A stretch of 64,000 nucleotides of DNA from Streptomyces sp. JH14 (GCF_029428675.1 NZ_JAJNEL010000001.1:1736001-1800000); one strand, 5' to 3'; shown: positions 1-9,507, counted from the stretch's first letter. The notes: a model not told the origin generated them from the sequence alone. Program-made: numbers and translations.

Positions 1-536
1 TCTCATTCTCGACCTCATTGGTCGGATCTATTGGGTGCCGACGTGCGCATGCTGCCGCACAACGAGGCCTACGGGAAGGGCGCCTACGAAATACGTCCCA
101 TCTATCACCAGGCATAACGGGGAGCACCACAGCCGTTGAACCACGCCGCCGCGTCGAGCCGGAACGCGTCGGCGGGCGCCGCCCCGGTCGCCGCGCTGCG
201 CGAGGAGCGACCGCTGCCGCTCCCGGCCGAACGGTGCAAGGCAGTACGACAGTTCACCCCCGCCGACATGGCGACGGCGGGCACGGCAGACGACGACGCA
301 CTGCAGGACTTCCCGGCGCACGGATACACCCCCGCAGAACGCCCTCGTATCGGCGCCGACACGATGTCGAGGCCGGCGAACCGGATGGTCAATGCACCCA
401 TGGATCACCAGGTGACCGAGTTCGCTCCCGCACCCATGTGACCCGTTTTGCGAATGGAGATTTCTACAAACTTCTCCATTCACTGAACGCACCCCGAACC
501 ACACCCGTATGGAACGTCACGCTTCTCCCTCGAAGC
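1..536. other. Left-edge stretch, no supported gene
   Basis: No protein in any frame here looks like a known family. A TTG-started + strand frame (136-441, 101 codons) is open and has ordinary Streptomyces composition, but it has no convincing ribosome binding site and no recognisable motif, so it is not called. The stretch becomes AT-richer just before the DUF1996 gene (about 435-500), which is where a promoter would be expected. Confidence 0.4.
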
Positions 537-548
537 ATGAGGAGTTCC

Positions 549-2057
549 ATGGGACGCACATCACGCAAACGTTCGACGCTGGCCAACCGGGCGATTGTCG
601 CCTCGGCCGCATTGATTCTGGGCGGAGGTGGCTTGATCGCGGTCAACGTCTACGCTTCGGCGGGAGAGGGTTCGTCCGGATCGCCTCCGGACCGGACATG
701 GAATGCGGGCACCCAGATGTCCACCATCGACTGTCCCGACGTGGGAAACGAACTTCCCGATGTGCCCGGCGAGGCGCGTGGGGAAGTGGACCGCGAACTG
801 GCGGCCATGGATACCCAGATCACCGACGCATATCAGCAGTTCGCCGAACGGAAGGACGAGATCTCCCGCGATCCCGCCCTTGCGGAAAATGCCGTGCTCG
901 GCCCGCTGAAGGACAAGCGGACGGCGAGTCTCGACCGGATTTCCACGGCCATCGATCGCACGGCGGACCGTCCGAAGAGTCTGGACGGCCTGGCACCGTG
1001 CAGTCTGCGCGCCGACGACAGCGACAACCATGCGGGTCAGGGCGCCGATCAGGGCCAAGGCCAGGACGACGGCATGGGCAGTGGCATGGACGACGGCATG
1101 GACGACGGCCAGGACCAGGGCGGCGACGGCGGCCAGGACCAGGGACAGGACCAGAACCAGGGGCAGCAGGGCAACGGTCCCGAGGCCTCCGACTTCGTGG
1201 ACATCCAGTCCGTGGAGCCCAATGTCGACAGGCCGCGCCAACGCCGCGGCGCCTCGCGCGGTACCTTCACGACCGACTGCGGACGTAACCAGAACGGCAA
1301 ATTCAACCCGGACAATGTCATCGTCGCGCCCGGCGTGAGCAACGGCGCCCACCATATGCACGATTACGTCGGCAATCAGGCCAACGACGCGTTCGCCAGC
1401 GACGACGATCTGGCCAACGGCCGGACGACGTGCCGGAACCAGGGCGACAAGTCCACGTATTACTGGCCCGTGCTGCGGCTGCAGAACGGGACGGCCGAGA
1501 ACGACGCGAATGCGGACGGCGGTGGAAAGGACCAGAACGTCGGAGAGATCCAGACTCCGTCCCAGGTCACGCTCAAGTTCGTCGGCAGCCCCACGGGCAA
1601 GGTCACAGCGATGCCGCGCTTCCTGCGCATCATCACCGGTGACGCCAAGGCACTCACCAATGGCGACGCCAATGCCAATGCCTCATGGAGTTGTACCGGA
1701 TTCGAGGACCGCCAGCTCAAGGACAAATACCCGATCTGCCCGGAAGGCAGCCAGGTGGTCCGCTCGTTCGCATTCCAGAGCTGCTGGGACGGGCAGAACA
1801 CCGACTCCGCCAATCACCGCACCCATGTCGCCTTCGCCCAGGAGAGCGGCCGGTGCCCGAGCGGCTTCCGCGCCATTCCGCAGCTGGTCCAGCGCATTGT
1901 GTACGACGTGCCGCCGGGCCCCGGCTTCGCCGTCGACTCGTTCCCGGAGCAGCTGCACAAGCCCGTCACCGATCACGGTGACTTCATCAATGTGTTCGAC
2001 GACAACCTGATGAAGAAGGTGGTGAGCTGCATCAACAACGGGCGCAAGTGCCGCTGA
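549..2057 (+). CDS. Secreted DUF1996 domain protein
   Basis: A 502-residue exported protein of unknown function. The ATG at 549 was chosen because AGGAG sits about 5 bases upstream; an in-frame ATG at 537 would place that site inside the gene. Residues about 10-34 are basic and then hydrophobic, consistent with a signal peptide or anchor. Residues about 160-215 form a low-complexity linker of Gly, Gln and Asp (repeated GQDQ and GMDDG units). The C-terminal half from about residue 237 matches DUF1996, with the typical [11 protein letters not shown] stretch near residue 264 and scattered Cys that could form disulfides. DUF1996 proteins occur in fungi and actinomycetes and are usually extracellular. 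The family call is good. The biochemical role is unknown. Confidence 0.85.
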   Translation: MGRTSRKRSTLANRAIVASAALILGGGGLIAVNVYASAGEGSSGSPPDRTWNAGTQMSTIDCPDVGNELPDVPGEARGEVDRELAAMDTQITDAYQQFAERKDEISRDPALAENAVLGPLKDKRTASLDRISTAIDRTADRPKSLDGLAPCSLRADDSDNHAGQGADQGQGQDDGMGSGMDDGMDDGQDQGGDGGQDQGQDQNQGQQGNGPEASDFVDIQSVEPNVDRPRQRRGASRGTFTTDCGRNQNGKFNPDNVIVAPGVSNGAHHMHDYVGNQANDAFASDDDLANGRTTCRNQGDKSTYYWPVLRLQNGTAENDANADGGGKDQNVGEIQTPSQVTLKFVGSPTGKVTAMPRFLRIITGDAKALTNGDANANASWSCTGFEDRQLKDKYPICPEGSQVVRSFAFQSCWDGQNTDSANHRTHVAFAQESGRCPSGFRAIPQLVQRIVYDVPPGPGFAVDSFPEQLHKPVTDHGDFINVFDDNLMKKVVSCINNGRKCR

Positions 2058-2098
2058 TCCCTTCCCCTCGCAGCACCCCGCCCCATCTGCCTGCGCGG

Positions 2099-2590
2099 TC
2101 AGCTCCCATGGTGACCGGAGTGCCCTGCCTCGCTCCCCCCACTGCCACTACCCCCCGAGTGGTGCGGCGAGGCGGTCTCCACCGTCCCTCCGAGCCGGCC
2201 GCGCAGTGCTGCGACCACGTGGGCATCGCCGACGGCGACCCATTTGCGGCCGACCAGATACGAGCCGCCGTAGTCGTTGGCCTCGTTGATCCACTCACGC
2301 TGCCCGCGGTCGGTCGCGAAGGTGGCCAGCACATAACGCCCTTCGTCTGTCGTGCAGTTGGCCTGCCGCAACTCCTGTGCGTCGGTCTGGATGTTCGGCT
2401 TGCAGTGCGCCTTGGCGGCCAGTTGCTCCAGGCTGCCCGTCGCGGCGGGCGGGACGTCCGGCTTGTCGTCGCCACTCCCGCTGCACGCCGTGAGCAGGGC
2501 CAGCCCGGCAAGGACAACCGCCACTGCCCCCGCCCTGGCCCCACCGGCCCCGGAACCAGGCCCTCGTCGCGTCTCCAACTGCTTCACCAT
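2099..2590 (-). CDS. Small predicted lipoprotein
   Basis: A 163-residue protein of unknown function. A basic N-terminus, a hydrophobic stretch (residues about 20-34) and a lipobox LTAC with the acylated Cys at residue 36 predict export and lipidation on the outer face of the membrane. The mature part carries two further Cys (HCKPN and NCTTDEG) that could form a disulfide. The tail is rich in His, Ser and Gly. The ATG at 2590 is the first Met before the signal sequence. It converges on the DUF1996 gene and diverges from the membrane-protein gene at 2699, sharing a gap of about 110 bp. Its family was not recognised beyond similarity to other Streptomyces lipoproteins. Confidence 0.75.
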   Translation of the reverse strand: MVKQLETRRGPGSGAGGARAGAVAVVLAGLALLTACSGSGDDKPDVPPAATGSLEQLAAKAHCKPNIQTDAQELRQANCTTDEGRYVLATFATDRGQREWINEANDYGGSYLVGRKWVAVGDAHVVAALRGRLGGTVETASPHHSGGSGSGGSEAGHSGHHGS

Positions 2591-2698
2591 CCGGCCATCG
2601 TGCCCCTTCACCCCCGTCGGCGCGGCCGAACTCCCGGATCGGCGCGAACCGGTGGGAGGCCGGAGTGACCATCGCACGATTCGCTCGTTCAGCTGAAT

Positions 2699-4684
2699 GT
2701 GCGCCCACTGCCAGAAGTACCGCCCTCCGCCGCCCCGGCCGACGCGGCCCAGGCCGACGCCGAACAGGCCGCTGTGGACCACGTCGGCCTGGAGCGGGCC
2801 GAGGCGGCGCTCGTCGAGCACTATCCGCGGCTGGTCAGGCTCGGCTACCTCGTACTGCCGCCCTCGCTCGGCCCCAACCGCAGGGTACTGACGGCCCACT
2901 CGCTCGCGCAGCGGTCCCTGCCGCCGGGAAACCGGACGGCGTTCGCGGACGGGCACGGCATCCCGCTCCCCCGACGGCCCGCCGGTGCGCCGGCGGTCGA
3001 CCCCGGTTACGCGCACGTCCGGCAGCGGGTGCTGCGCTCCGCACTGCAGGCGGGTCGTCCCCTGCGCCGGATCGCATGGCCGCGCCGGGCCCAGCTGCCA
3101 CCGCTGCTGCCCCAGGTATGGGGACTGCGGCTGTTCCCGCACTCCGGTGGCGCGGACGAACTCGCCCTGGACCAGGTGCTGTCGGCGCTGTCCGGGCCGG
3201 CGCGCGCGGCGCACGTCCTGCGCGGCCTGGAGGGGCTCGCGGACGCGGAGGTGCGGCGGGTGCTCACCGCCGCCGGGGTCGCGGACCCGCGTGCGGCGCT
3301 GCGGGAGGCGGACGCGGTGACGGCGCCGTATGCGCTCCTGCGCTCCACGGAGTTCGATCCCTGTTCCCTTCAGGCCCGGCCGCCGGATCTGCTGCGCCGC
3401 CGCCAACACGCGAAGGCAGCGCTGGCCGCGGTCCTCGCGCTGCTGGTGTGCGGGGCCCTGCTGGGGCTGCCGGGTGGCGGCTGGGGGCGCGACCCTCTGG
3501 CCGCACCGTTGTACGCCCGCAACCCGGCGGCCGAACAGGCCCTGGATCCGGCCGCATTGCTGCGTGTTCCCCGGACGTACTGGCGGAGTTCGCCCCGTAC
3601 CGACTTCAGCGCCTGGCCCACGCGCGGCGACCGCACCGACGACACCCGGCTGCTGCGGCGCGCGCTCGCCGTCTGGGCGCGCCCGGGCCGCGGGGTGCGG
3701 TCGTCGACGACTCCGTCCACCCCGGTCGGGCCACCGATGGGTGCGCCGCAACTGCTGTACGCGGGTGAGGTGGGCAGGACCGCGGTGGTGCTGTTCTACG
3801 ACGGCCTGCGCATCGTTCGGTACGCGGAGGCCCGCGACGCCGATCCGGCGCAGGGTGCGGCGCTCGACTTCGCACGGGTCGACGGTGCGGACGCGACGTC
3901 GGCGAACGCCCTGGTGGTGGGCCGTGGGGAGGGCAGGGTCCGTTATCTGACGGCGCCCTGGGTGCGGGCGGTGTCCGTACGGGATCTGCTCGCCCCCGGC
4001 CGGGCCGCGCGGCGGCTGCACCGCGACCGGGACGGTGTGACCGACGCACTGTCCAGCCCGGCGACGGCCCGCAACTGCCGCTCCTGGTCCGCCGTCGAGA
4101 TGCGTGACGGTACGGCGACCCGACTGCTGACGGACCTCGGCGAACTGGCCCCGGCCCGGCTGACGTCGGGGTCGCCGTCGGCGCCGCACGACGTGTCGGG
4201 ACGGGCGGAGCGGGAGAGCTGGGCGCGTACCGCCTGCTTGCTGCCCGCGGTGCGGGCCAACGGCGTGCGGTCGGTGAACTCCTGGCCGTACGCCCGGCAG
4301 TGGCTGCCCGAGGGCAATGGGTACGCGCAGTGGCTGTGCACCCGGGCGGAGACCTGGCGGGGCACCGGGAGCCGGGTCCTCGCCCAGTTCCAGGCGCCGT
4401 CGTCACCGTCGAGCGCACCGGGCGCCGTCGCGGCGCGTGCCGAGAACTCGACGGCGTGCGGTGGGCGCGATCCACGGGTGCTGGCGGGCGTGCTGTGGAA
4501 GTCGCGCGGCGGCCGCTGGTACGTACTTGCGGCAGGCAGCAAACAGTTCGCCTCGCTGACCACATCGGGCGGGGTGCGGGGCCGGGCGCGTGGGCATCTG
4601 CTCGCGATTCGGGCGCGGGCGGGCGACCGGGCTCGGCTGAACGGCGTACTGACGAACGGCATCCGTGTCGGCGCTCTGCGCTGA
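2699..4684 (+). CDS. Hypothetical membrane protein
   Basis: A 661-residue protein with a GTG start at 2699, divergent from the lipoprotein gene. Residues 1-235 are soluble and rich in Arg, Ala and Leu. The part around residues 160-200 (AAHVLRGLEGLADAEVRRVL) has the helical look of a sigma-factor region-4 or regulator fold. A single hydrophobic segment follows at about residues 240-258. The remaining roughly 400 residues are probably extracytoplasmic and hold several Cys (including ACLLP, LCTRA and TACGG). The layout of cytoplasmic sigma-like part, one membrane helix and large outer domain recalls a membrane-linked regulator or sensor, but that is inference. No catalytic motif is visible. Confidence 0.8.
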   Translation: MRPLPEVPPSAAPADAAQADAEQAAVDHVGLERAEAALVEHYPRLVRLGYLVLPPSLGPNRRVLTAHSLAQRSLPPGNRTAFADGHGIPLPRRPAGAPAVDPGYAHVRQRVLRSALQAGRPLRRIAWPRRAQLPPLLPQVWGLRLFPHSGGADELALDQVLSALSGPARAAHVLRGLEGLADAEVRRVLTAAGVADPRAALREADAVTAPYALLRSTEFDPCSLQARPPDLLRRRQHAKAALAAVLALLVCGALLGLPGGGWGRDPLAAPLYARNPAAEQALDPAALLRVPRTYWRSSPRTDFSAWPTRGDRTDDTRLLRRALAVWARPGRGVRSSTTPSTPVGPPMGAPQLLYAGEVGRTAVVLFYDGLRIVRYAEARDADPAQGAALDFARVDGADATSANALVVGRGEGRVRYLTAPWVRAVSVRDLLAPGRAARRLHRDRDGVTDALSSPATARNCRSWSAVEMRDGTATRLLTDLGELAPARLTSGSPSAPHDVSGRAERESWARTACLLPAVRANGVRSVNSWPYARQWLPEGNGYAQWLCTRAETWRGTGSRVLAQFQAPSSPSSAPGAVAARAENSTACGGRDPRVLAGVLWKSRGGRWYVLAAGSKQFASLTTSGGVRGRARGHLLAIRARAGDRARLNGVLTNGIRVGALR

Positions 4685-5059
4685 CCATGTTTTCGTGCCG
4701 TTTCCCGTACTCCCACGCCGAGGTCCCCTGCTCAGGCGGTGCATGGCGCCGATCCGCGGATCTCCCGTGCGCGTGCCGCCGATCGGGACGCGGAGTCGCT
4801 GCCGGACGTACGTGCCCGGGGCGCCTCGGTGGGAAACCGGCAGGTGGGCAGGCCGCCGAGGGACGAATGGCGTCACAGGAGGGGCCCGGGGAGGGAGGTC
4901 CACGGATTGCCTACAGGGCCCGGTTCCACACTCGGCGGCATTGCAGCAGATCGGGTGTCCTGGTGCGCGTGGCGCGGTCATCGGGGGCTGTCGGGGGACG
5001 ACGGTTGCCATGACCGATCCGAGCAGGCGCTCCGATGCCTGCTGTGACAGGAGATAGTT
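4685..5059. other. 375-bp intergenic region, no gene seen
   Basis: Several frames are open because of high GC, but none has a plausible product. The last 30 bases contain the ribosome binding site AGGAG used by the gene at 5060, so the promoter of that gene presumably lies here. Confidence 0.4.
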
Positions 5060-5338
5060 ATGCAAGTTTCCCGATTGGCTGCCGCGGCCTGCGTGGCTGC
5101 CGTCGTCGTGCTGGGCGGCGCCGGCGCGGCCCAGGCCGCCGCACCCTGCGCTGCGCCCGCTGTCCACTCCGTGAAGGCCGACAACGGCCGGTACGGGGAT
5201 GACGACTACCGGGACTACGGCCGCTGGGGCCACAAGGACCGCGACCACGGCCGCTGGGGCCACAAGCACCGCAAGCACCACCGCTGGGGCCACCACCACC
5301 ACCGCAACCACGACCACGGCCGCTGGAGCCGCTACTAG
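5060..5338 (+). CDS. Secreted His/Trp-repeat small protein
   Basis: A 92-residue precursor. The ATG at 5060 is preceded by AGGAG at a normal distance. Residues 1-26 form a classical signal peptide ending AQA-A. The mature protein has a short Cys-containing head and then an extremely biased tail built from repeats of a GRWGHK unit separated by Asp/Arg/His-rich spacers, with one run of four His. Such His-rich tails can bind Ni, Zn or Cu, so an extracellular metal-binding peptide is a reasonable guess. The repeat architecture is visible in the sequence and the function is inferred. A strong terminator hairpin lies about 55 bp downstream, so the gene is probably monocistronic. Confidence 0.75.
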   Translation: MQVSRLAAAACVAAVVVLGGAGAAQAAAPCAAPAVHSVKADNGRYGDDDYRDYGRWGHKDRDHGRWGHKHRKHHRWGHHHHRNHDHGRWSRY

Positions 5339-5393
5339 GACCGGCACGGGGATCACCTTTCCCGCTGTTCCGATCCATATCGCAGGATGACCT

Positions 5394-5436
5394 GGGCCTG
5401 TGGCGTCCCTCCACCGAGGAGGAACGCCACAGGCCC
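5394..5436 (+). terminator. Hairpin terminator after the His-rich peptide gene
   Basis: Arms 5394-5412 and 5418-5436 pair over 19 bp with one mismatch around a 5-base loop (ACCGA). There is no U tract, as is common for Streptomyces terminators. Confidence 0.7.
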
Positions 5437-5506
5437 GACGCATGCGGCCGCAGGAATTCGCTGCACGGCTCTGTTCCCCTCGCGTACCCGTCAGTACATT
5501 GACACC

Positions 5507-6415
5507 ATGTCTAACACGCAGCAGCCAGCGGCGGTCGCGTCGGAGCGGACCGAGCTGAAGGCCCGCAAGGTCTCCTTCGCCTGGGAGAAGACCCCTCTCC
5601 ACTGGGTGCCGGGCGACCCCTTCAGCACGCACACGATGAATGTGCTCCATCTGCTGCTCCCGGCCGGGGAGCGCTGGTTCATCCATGTGTACCGGCAGGT
5701 GCTGCCGTACATCCATGACGAGCAGCTGCGACGCGACGTGATCGGGTTCATCGGCCAGGAGGCGGTGCACTCCCAGGCTCACGACGACGTGCTCCCCCAC
5801 CTCAAGAAGCTCGGCCTCGACCCGACCCCGTACACCGCACAGGTCGACTGGTTCTTCGAGAAGCTGCTCGGCGACCGGACGCTGCCGCCGGGCAGGGCGC
5901 GCACCTGGTGGCTGATGGAGCGGGTCGCGATCATCGCGGCGATCGAGCACTACACGGCATTCCTCGGCGACTGGATCCTCAACTCCGAGGCCCTGGACCG
6001 CAAGGGCGCCGACCCCACCATGCTGGACCTGCTGCGCTGGCACGGCGCGGAGGAGGTGGAACACCGCTCCGTGGCCTTCGAGGTCTTCATGCACGTCGAC
6101 GGCGGCTACCGGCGCCGGGTGCGCACCTGGGGACTGGCCTTCTCCGCCCTTGTCTTCCTGTGGCAGCGCGGCGTCCGCTTCTTCATGGAGAACGACCCCA
6201 GCCTGCTGGACGGCAAGGCGTCGTTCAAGGAGTTCTACGACAGCGGAAAGCGCGGCACCCTGCCCTCGACGCCCGCCCTGCTGCGCTCCATCCCGCGCTA
6301 TCTGAGCCGCACCTACCACCCCTCCCAGGAGGGCAGTACGGCGCAGGCCGTCGACTATCTCGCCCACTCGCCCGCGGCCCTTGCCGCCGAGGCCCGTATG
6401 ACGGGAACCCCCTGA
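5507..6415 (+). CDS. Metal-dependent hydrolase, PF10118 family
   Basis: A 302-residue protein of the predicted metal-dependent hydrolase family PF10118, a helical diiron-like fold. Conserved acidic and His residues are visible in GQEAVHSQAH (about residue 85), the AIEHYTAFLGD segment and WHGAEEVEHRSVAFE (about residue 180), a spacing that resembles ferritin-like or desaturase-like metal ligands. The start at 5507 gives MSNTQQP. The next gene begins 3 bases after its stop and encodes a flavin and [2Fe-2S] reductase, so the pair probably works together: an oxygen-activating diiron enzyme fed with electrons by its own reductase. The substrate is unknown. A TetR regulator follows on the same strand. 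Confidence 0.85.
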   Translation: MSNTQQPAAVASERTELKARKVSFAWEKTPLHWVPGDPFSTHTMNVLHLLLPAGERWFIHVYRQVLPYIHDEQLRRDVIGFIGQEAVHSQAHDDVLPHLKKLGLDPTPYTAQVDWFFEKLLGDRTLPPGRARTWWLMERVAIIAAIEHYTAFLGDWILNSEALDRKGADPTMLDLLRWHGAEEVEHRSVAFEVFMHVDGGYRRRVRTWGLAFSALVFLWQRGVRFFMENDPSLLDGKASFKEFYDSGKRGTLPSTPALLRSIPRYLSRTYHPSQEGSTAQAVDYLAHSPAALAAEARMTGTP

Positions 6416-6418
6416 CCC

Positions 6419-7498
6419 ATGGCTCTGCCCCGCCTGCGCACCTTCCTGCTCGTCACCGGCGCCGCGCTGCTCGCCAAGCGCGCGCTGCACCGCCGCATCG
6501 AACGGTCCCCGCTGTGGCCGATGCCGGCCCTGGAGGAACCGGTCTCCGGCCACTCCGGCAGGCGTTCGACCACCGCCCGCCGCCTGCTGATCACCGAGCG
6601 GACCACGCCTGCGGACGGTGTGGTCCAACTCCGGCTGGAGGGCCCGGACCTCCCCGCCTGGCAGCCCGGTGCCCACCTGGACCTCGTCCTCCCCTCGGGC
6701 CTGGTGCGTCAGTACTCGCTCTGCGGCGACCCGGCCGAGCCCGGCACGTACACGGTCGCGACCCGGCTGGTGGAGCACGGCCGGGGCGGCTCGCACGAGG
6801 TCCACGCACAGCTCCACGAGGGCGAGGAGATCGAGATCCGCGGCCCCCGCAACCGCTTCCCGCTCGTCACCGGCGCCTCCGCGTACGTTTTCGTCGCGGG
6901 TGGCATCGGTATCACCCCGATCCTTCCGATGCTGCGAGCGGTTGCCGCCTCCGGCGCCGACTGGCGGCTGCTCTACGGAGGCCGTACGCGCGCCTCGATG
7001 CCGTTCCTGGACGAAATCGAGAAGCTCGGCGCGGACGGCAACCGCGTCACGGTCGTACCGGAGGACGAGTCGGGCCACCCGGACGCGCCGGCAGCCCTCA
7101 TGAGCCTCGCGCCCGGCACGGCGGTCTACTGCTGCGGCCCGGAACCCTTGATGGACGCGGTGACGGCCGCCCTCCCCACCGACTGCACCCTGCACCTGGA
7201 GCGCTTCACGGCAGCGGCCGCCTCGCCGGCCGACTCCGGCGCCTTCGAGGTGGACCTGCACCGCACCGGCCGCACGGTCCAGGTCGCGGCGGGCCAGTCG
7301 GTCCTGGCCGCGGTCCGCGAGCAACTCCCGTATGTCTCGTACTCCTGCGAGCAGGGCTTCTGCGGAACGTGTCAACAGCGCGTGCTGGAGGGCGAGATCG
7401 ACCACCGCGACGAACTCCTGACGGACTCGGAACGCGACGACACGATGCTGATCTGTGTCTCGCGGTGCCGGGGCGAGCGGCTGGTGCTGGACCTCTAG
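6419..7498 (+). CDS. Flavin/[2Fe-2S] oxidoreductase, PDR type
   Basis: A 359-residue electron-transfer protein of the phthalate dioxygenase reductase/VanB type. The order is an N-terminal flavin-binding barrel with RQYSLCG (about residue 98), an NAD(P)-binding fold with GGIGITPI (about residue 161) and YCCGPEPLMDAV (about residue 236), and a C-terminal plant-type ferredoxin domain with the cluster ligands in CEQGFCGTC plus a later Cys in LICVSRC. All expected motifs are present, so it should be functional. The ATG at 6419 lies immediately after the stop of the PF10118 gene, indicating an operon and a likely redox partnership. Confidence 0.9.
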   Translation: MALPRLRTFLLVTGAALLAKRALHRRIERSPLWPMPALEEPVSGHSGRRSTTARRLLITERTTPADGVVQLRLEGPDLPAWQPGAHLDLVLPSGLVRQYSLCGDPAEPGTYTVATRLVEHGRGGSHEVHAQLHEGEEIEIRGPRNRFPLVTGASAYVFVAGGIGITPILPMLRAVAASGADWRLLYGGRTRASMPFLDEIEKLGADGNRVTVVPEDESGHPDAPAALMSLAPGTAVYCCGPEPLMDAVTAALPTDCTLHLERFTAAAASPADSGAFEVDLHRTGRTVQVAAGQSVLAAVREQLPYVSYSCEQGFCGTCQQRVLEGEIDHRDELLTDSERDDTMLICVSRCRGERLVLDL

Positions 7499-7633
7499 GG
7501 CCTGTCCGGACTGCAGGCCGGGCTCCCGAGGGACAGCCCTCGGACATGGATCGCGGTGTCCCCGGGAGCACCTCGCCGCGTCCGCCCGGACACCACCAAG
7601 CTCCCGTCCCCGCCCGGTCGGTACGCTGTTCGC

Positions 7634-8356
7634 ATGACGACCGGGGTGCGGCGCAGGATGGGCGTCGATGAGCGCAGGCAGCAGTTGATCGGCGTCGCGC
7701 TGGAGTTGTTCAGTCGACGCTCCCCCGAAGAGGTCTCCATCGACGAGATCGCTGCCGCCGCCGGGATCTCCCGGCCGCTCGTCTACCACTACTTCCCGGG
7801 GAAGCAGAGCCTCTACGAGGCGGCGCTGCGGCGGGCCGCCGACGAGTTGGCGGCGCGCTTCGTCGAACCGCGCGAAGGGCCCCTCGGGGCGCGGCTGCGG
7901 CGGGTCATGGGGCGGTTCTTCGACTTTGTGGACGAGCACGGGCCGGGGTTCTCCGCACTGATGCGGGGCGGGCCCGCCGTCGGGTCGTCGACGGCGAACG
8001 CGATGATCGACGGGGTGCGGCAGGCGGCCTACGAGCAGATTCTCACGCACCTGGGAGTGCAAGACCCCCCGGCCCGGCTGGAGTTGGTCGTGCGGTCGTG
8101 GGTGTCGCTCGCCGAGTCGACGGCCCTGATCTGGCTCGACGGGCGGCGGATTCCGCGCCAGGAGCTGGAGATGCAGCTGGTGCACGACTTCGCGGCGCTG
8201 GCCGCCGTGAGCGCCGCGTACGACACGGAGATGGCCGGCATCGTGCTGCGGGTCCTCGCGCAGGAGCCGGCCGACGGGCCGTTCGGGGAGCTGCTGACGC
8301 GGCTCTCCGCGCTGGCGCCCGCCGTACCGGCCGTGCCCGCGCAGCGGATGCCGTGA
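7634..8356 (+). CDS. TetR-family transcriptional regulator
   Basis: A 240-residue repressor-type protein. Residues about 10-56 hold the TetR helix-turn-helix, with SIDEIAAAAGISRPLVYHYF as the recognition region. The rest is an all-helical ligand-binding domain. The frame is open upstream to 7556, but the ATG at 7634 places the HTH at the usual distance from the N-terminus. It follows the hydrolase/reductase pair by about 135 bp with an imperfect hairpin in between, so it may be a separate unit that controls that operon. The ligand is unknown. Confidence 0.88.
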   Translation: MTTGVRRRMGVDERRQQLIGVALELFSRRSPEEVSIDEIAAAAGISRPLVYHYFPGKQSLYEAALRRAADELAARFVEPREGPLGARLRRVMGRFFDFVDEHGPGFSALMRGGPAVGSSTANAMIDGVRQAAYEQILTHLGVQDPPARLELVVRSWVSLAESTALIWLDGRRIPRQELEMQLVHDFAALAAVSAAYDTEMAGIVLRVLAQEPADGPFGELLTRLSALAPAVPAVPAQRMP

Positions 8357-8368
8357 CGGTCGTACGGG

Positions 8369-8719
8369 TCAGCGCTTGCGGTAGGACGGGTCCAGATCGC
8401 GGGTTTCGGCCGAAGCGTGCACCGTGAGGCCGTCGGCGGGCTTGAGGTGCGCGGCCAGCAGTTCCAGTACGGACTCGGTGAGCTGCGCCTTGATCCCGTC
8501 GGTGCGGCCGGGCAGCAGGCCGATGCAGATGTGCAGGATCGCGTCGCCGGTGGCGGCGTCGGCCACCACGGACTCGTCGACCCGCCGGAAGCGGGTCTTG
8601 CAGGCGGCGATCTTCGTGGTGACGGTCTCGGCGACCAGCGGGTGCAGGGCGAGTGCGAAGCCGCGGCGGTCGAAGGTGTCGTCGAGCTCGGCGGAGTAGT
8701 CGACGGTGATCTGCGGCAT
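8369..8719 (-). CDS. 5-carboxymethyl-2-hydroxymuconate isomerase-like tautomerase
   Basis: A 116-residue protein resembling CHM isomerase (HpaF/CHMI fold of the tautomerase superfamily). After removal of Met the N-terminus is Pro (MPQITVDYS), the catalytic base of this superfamily. ILHICIGLLPGR and the C-terminal Arg-rich end fit the family, and the length matches. It converges on the TetR gene, leaving a 12-bp gap. No other homoprotocatechuate genes are nearby, so the physiological substrate is uncertain. Confidence 0.8.
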   Translation of the reverse strand: MPQITVDYSAELDDTFDRRGFALALHPLVAETVTTKIAACKTRFRRVDESVVADAATGDAILHICIGLLPGRTDGIKAQLTESVLELLAAHLKPADGLTVHASAETRDLDPSYRKR

Positions 8720-8774
8720 CAGATGCTCCAGGGATGCGGGTCGGGCCGGTTGTCGGACCCCAGCCTTACGGTGA

Positions 8775-9272
8775 TCAGCACGACCGCACAAGAGCATCCT
8801 GCAGCGGTGCCACCTCGATGAGCTGCTCACCCTTGATGTCGAGGGGCTGCCTGCTGGTGGCGAGAACGGTGAGGCCGGGGGACGTGGTGAGGATCTCGCC
8901 GAGCAGATGCCCGCAGGAGGGGCGCAGGCGTTCGCAGGAGTCGAGGACGAGCAGCAGCTGCTTGCCGGTGAGCCATTCGCACAGGGCGTCGACGGGCATG
9001 CCCGGGGTGTGGACGCCGAGCCCGACCGCGTCGGAGACGGTCGCGACCAGCGGTCCGTCGTCCTGGAGCGGGGACAGGTCCGCCCATCGGGCTCCGTCGC
9101 GGTGGGCGGGTGCCGACTGCCGGGCGGCGCGGACCGCGAGCCGGGTCTTGCCGGCGCCGCCGGGGCCGATGAGTGTGGTCAGCCGGCCGGCGCCCAGTGC
9201 GTGTGCGAGCCGGGCGAGTTCCGCCGTGCGTCCGACAAGGCCCGTTGTCTCCTCGGGAATGTTTCCCACCAT
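8775..9272 (-). CDS. Truncated NB-ARC/AAA-type regulator ATPase
   Basis: A 165-residue fragment that looks like the front part of the NTPase domain of large LuxR/AfsR-type regulators. It has LVGRTAELARL, a Walker A motif (IGPGGAGKTRL, about residues 38-48), a Walker B strand (QLLLVLDSCERL) and LTVLATSRQPL, and then stops after LVRSC. Full-length relatives continue with tetratricopeptide and DNA-binding regions, which are absent. It is therefore either a gene remnant or a stand-alone small ATPase. The frame is open upstream to 9470; the ATG at 9272 was chosen because homology begins just after it. No DNA-binding domain is visible. Confidence 0.6.
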   Translation of the reverse strand: MVGNIPEETTGLVGRTAELARLAHALGAGRLTTLIGPGGAGKTRLAVRAARQSAPAHRDGARWADLSPLQDDGPLVATVSDAVGLGVHTPGMPVDALCEWLTGKQLLLVLDSCERLRPSCGHLLGEILTTSPGLTVLATSRQPLDIKGEQLIEVAPLQDALVRSC

Positions 9273-9377
9273 GGTCACCGTCACTGTCCGGCACGCGGCA
9301 CGATCGAGCACTGTTCCACCGGCGCAGTGCCGGGCGCCCTGTTCCTTCGCCCGGACGTCCGGGGTGGGCTGAACCGG

Positions 9378-9414
9378 CCTCCTTCCCGTGCGGTGTACGC
9401 GCACGGGAAGGAGG
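9378..9414 (-). terminator. Terminator downstream of the amylase/pullulanase gene
   Basis: Perfect 15-bp arms (9378-9392 and 9400-9414) around a 7-base loop lie about 95 bp beyond the stop of the gene at 9508. The hairpin is symmetrical and could act on both strands. Confidence 0.65.
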
Positions 9415-9507
9415 CGGGAACGAGGCCGTACGTGGGGAGGGCGCGCCCGGGAGTGTGCGCTGCGGCTCATTCCCCGGCGGCTGCCCTCAACGTAGTCCTG
9501 TGCGGTG

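Noticed and set aside
4403..8185. Long minus-strand frame opposite the hydrolase, reductase and TetR genes
   Set aside because: No family features; the plus-strand genes in the same place have clear motifs.
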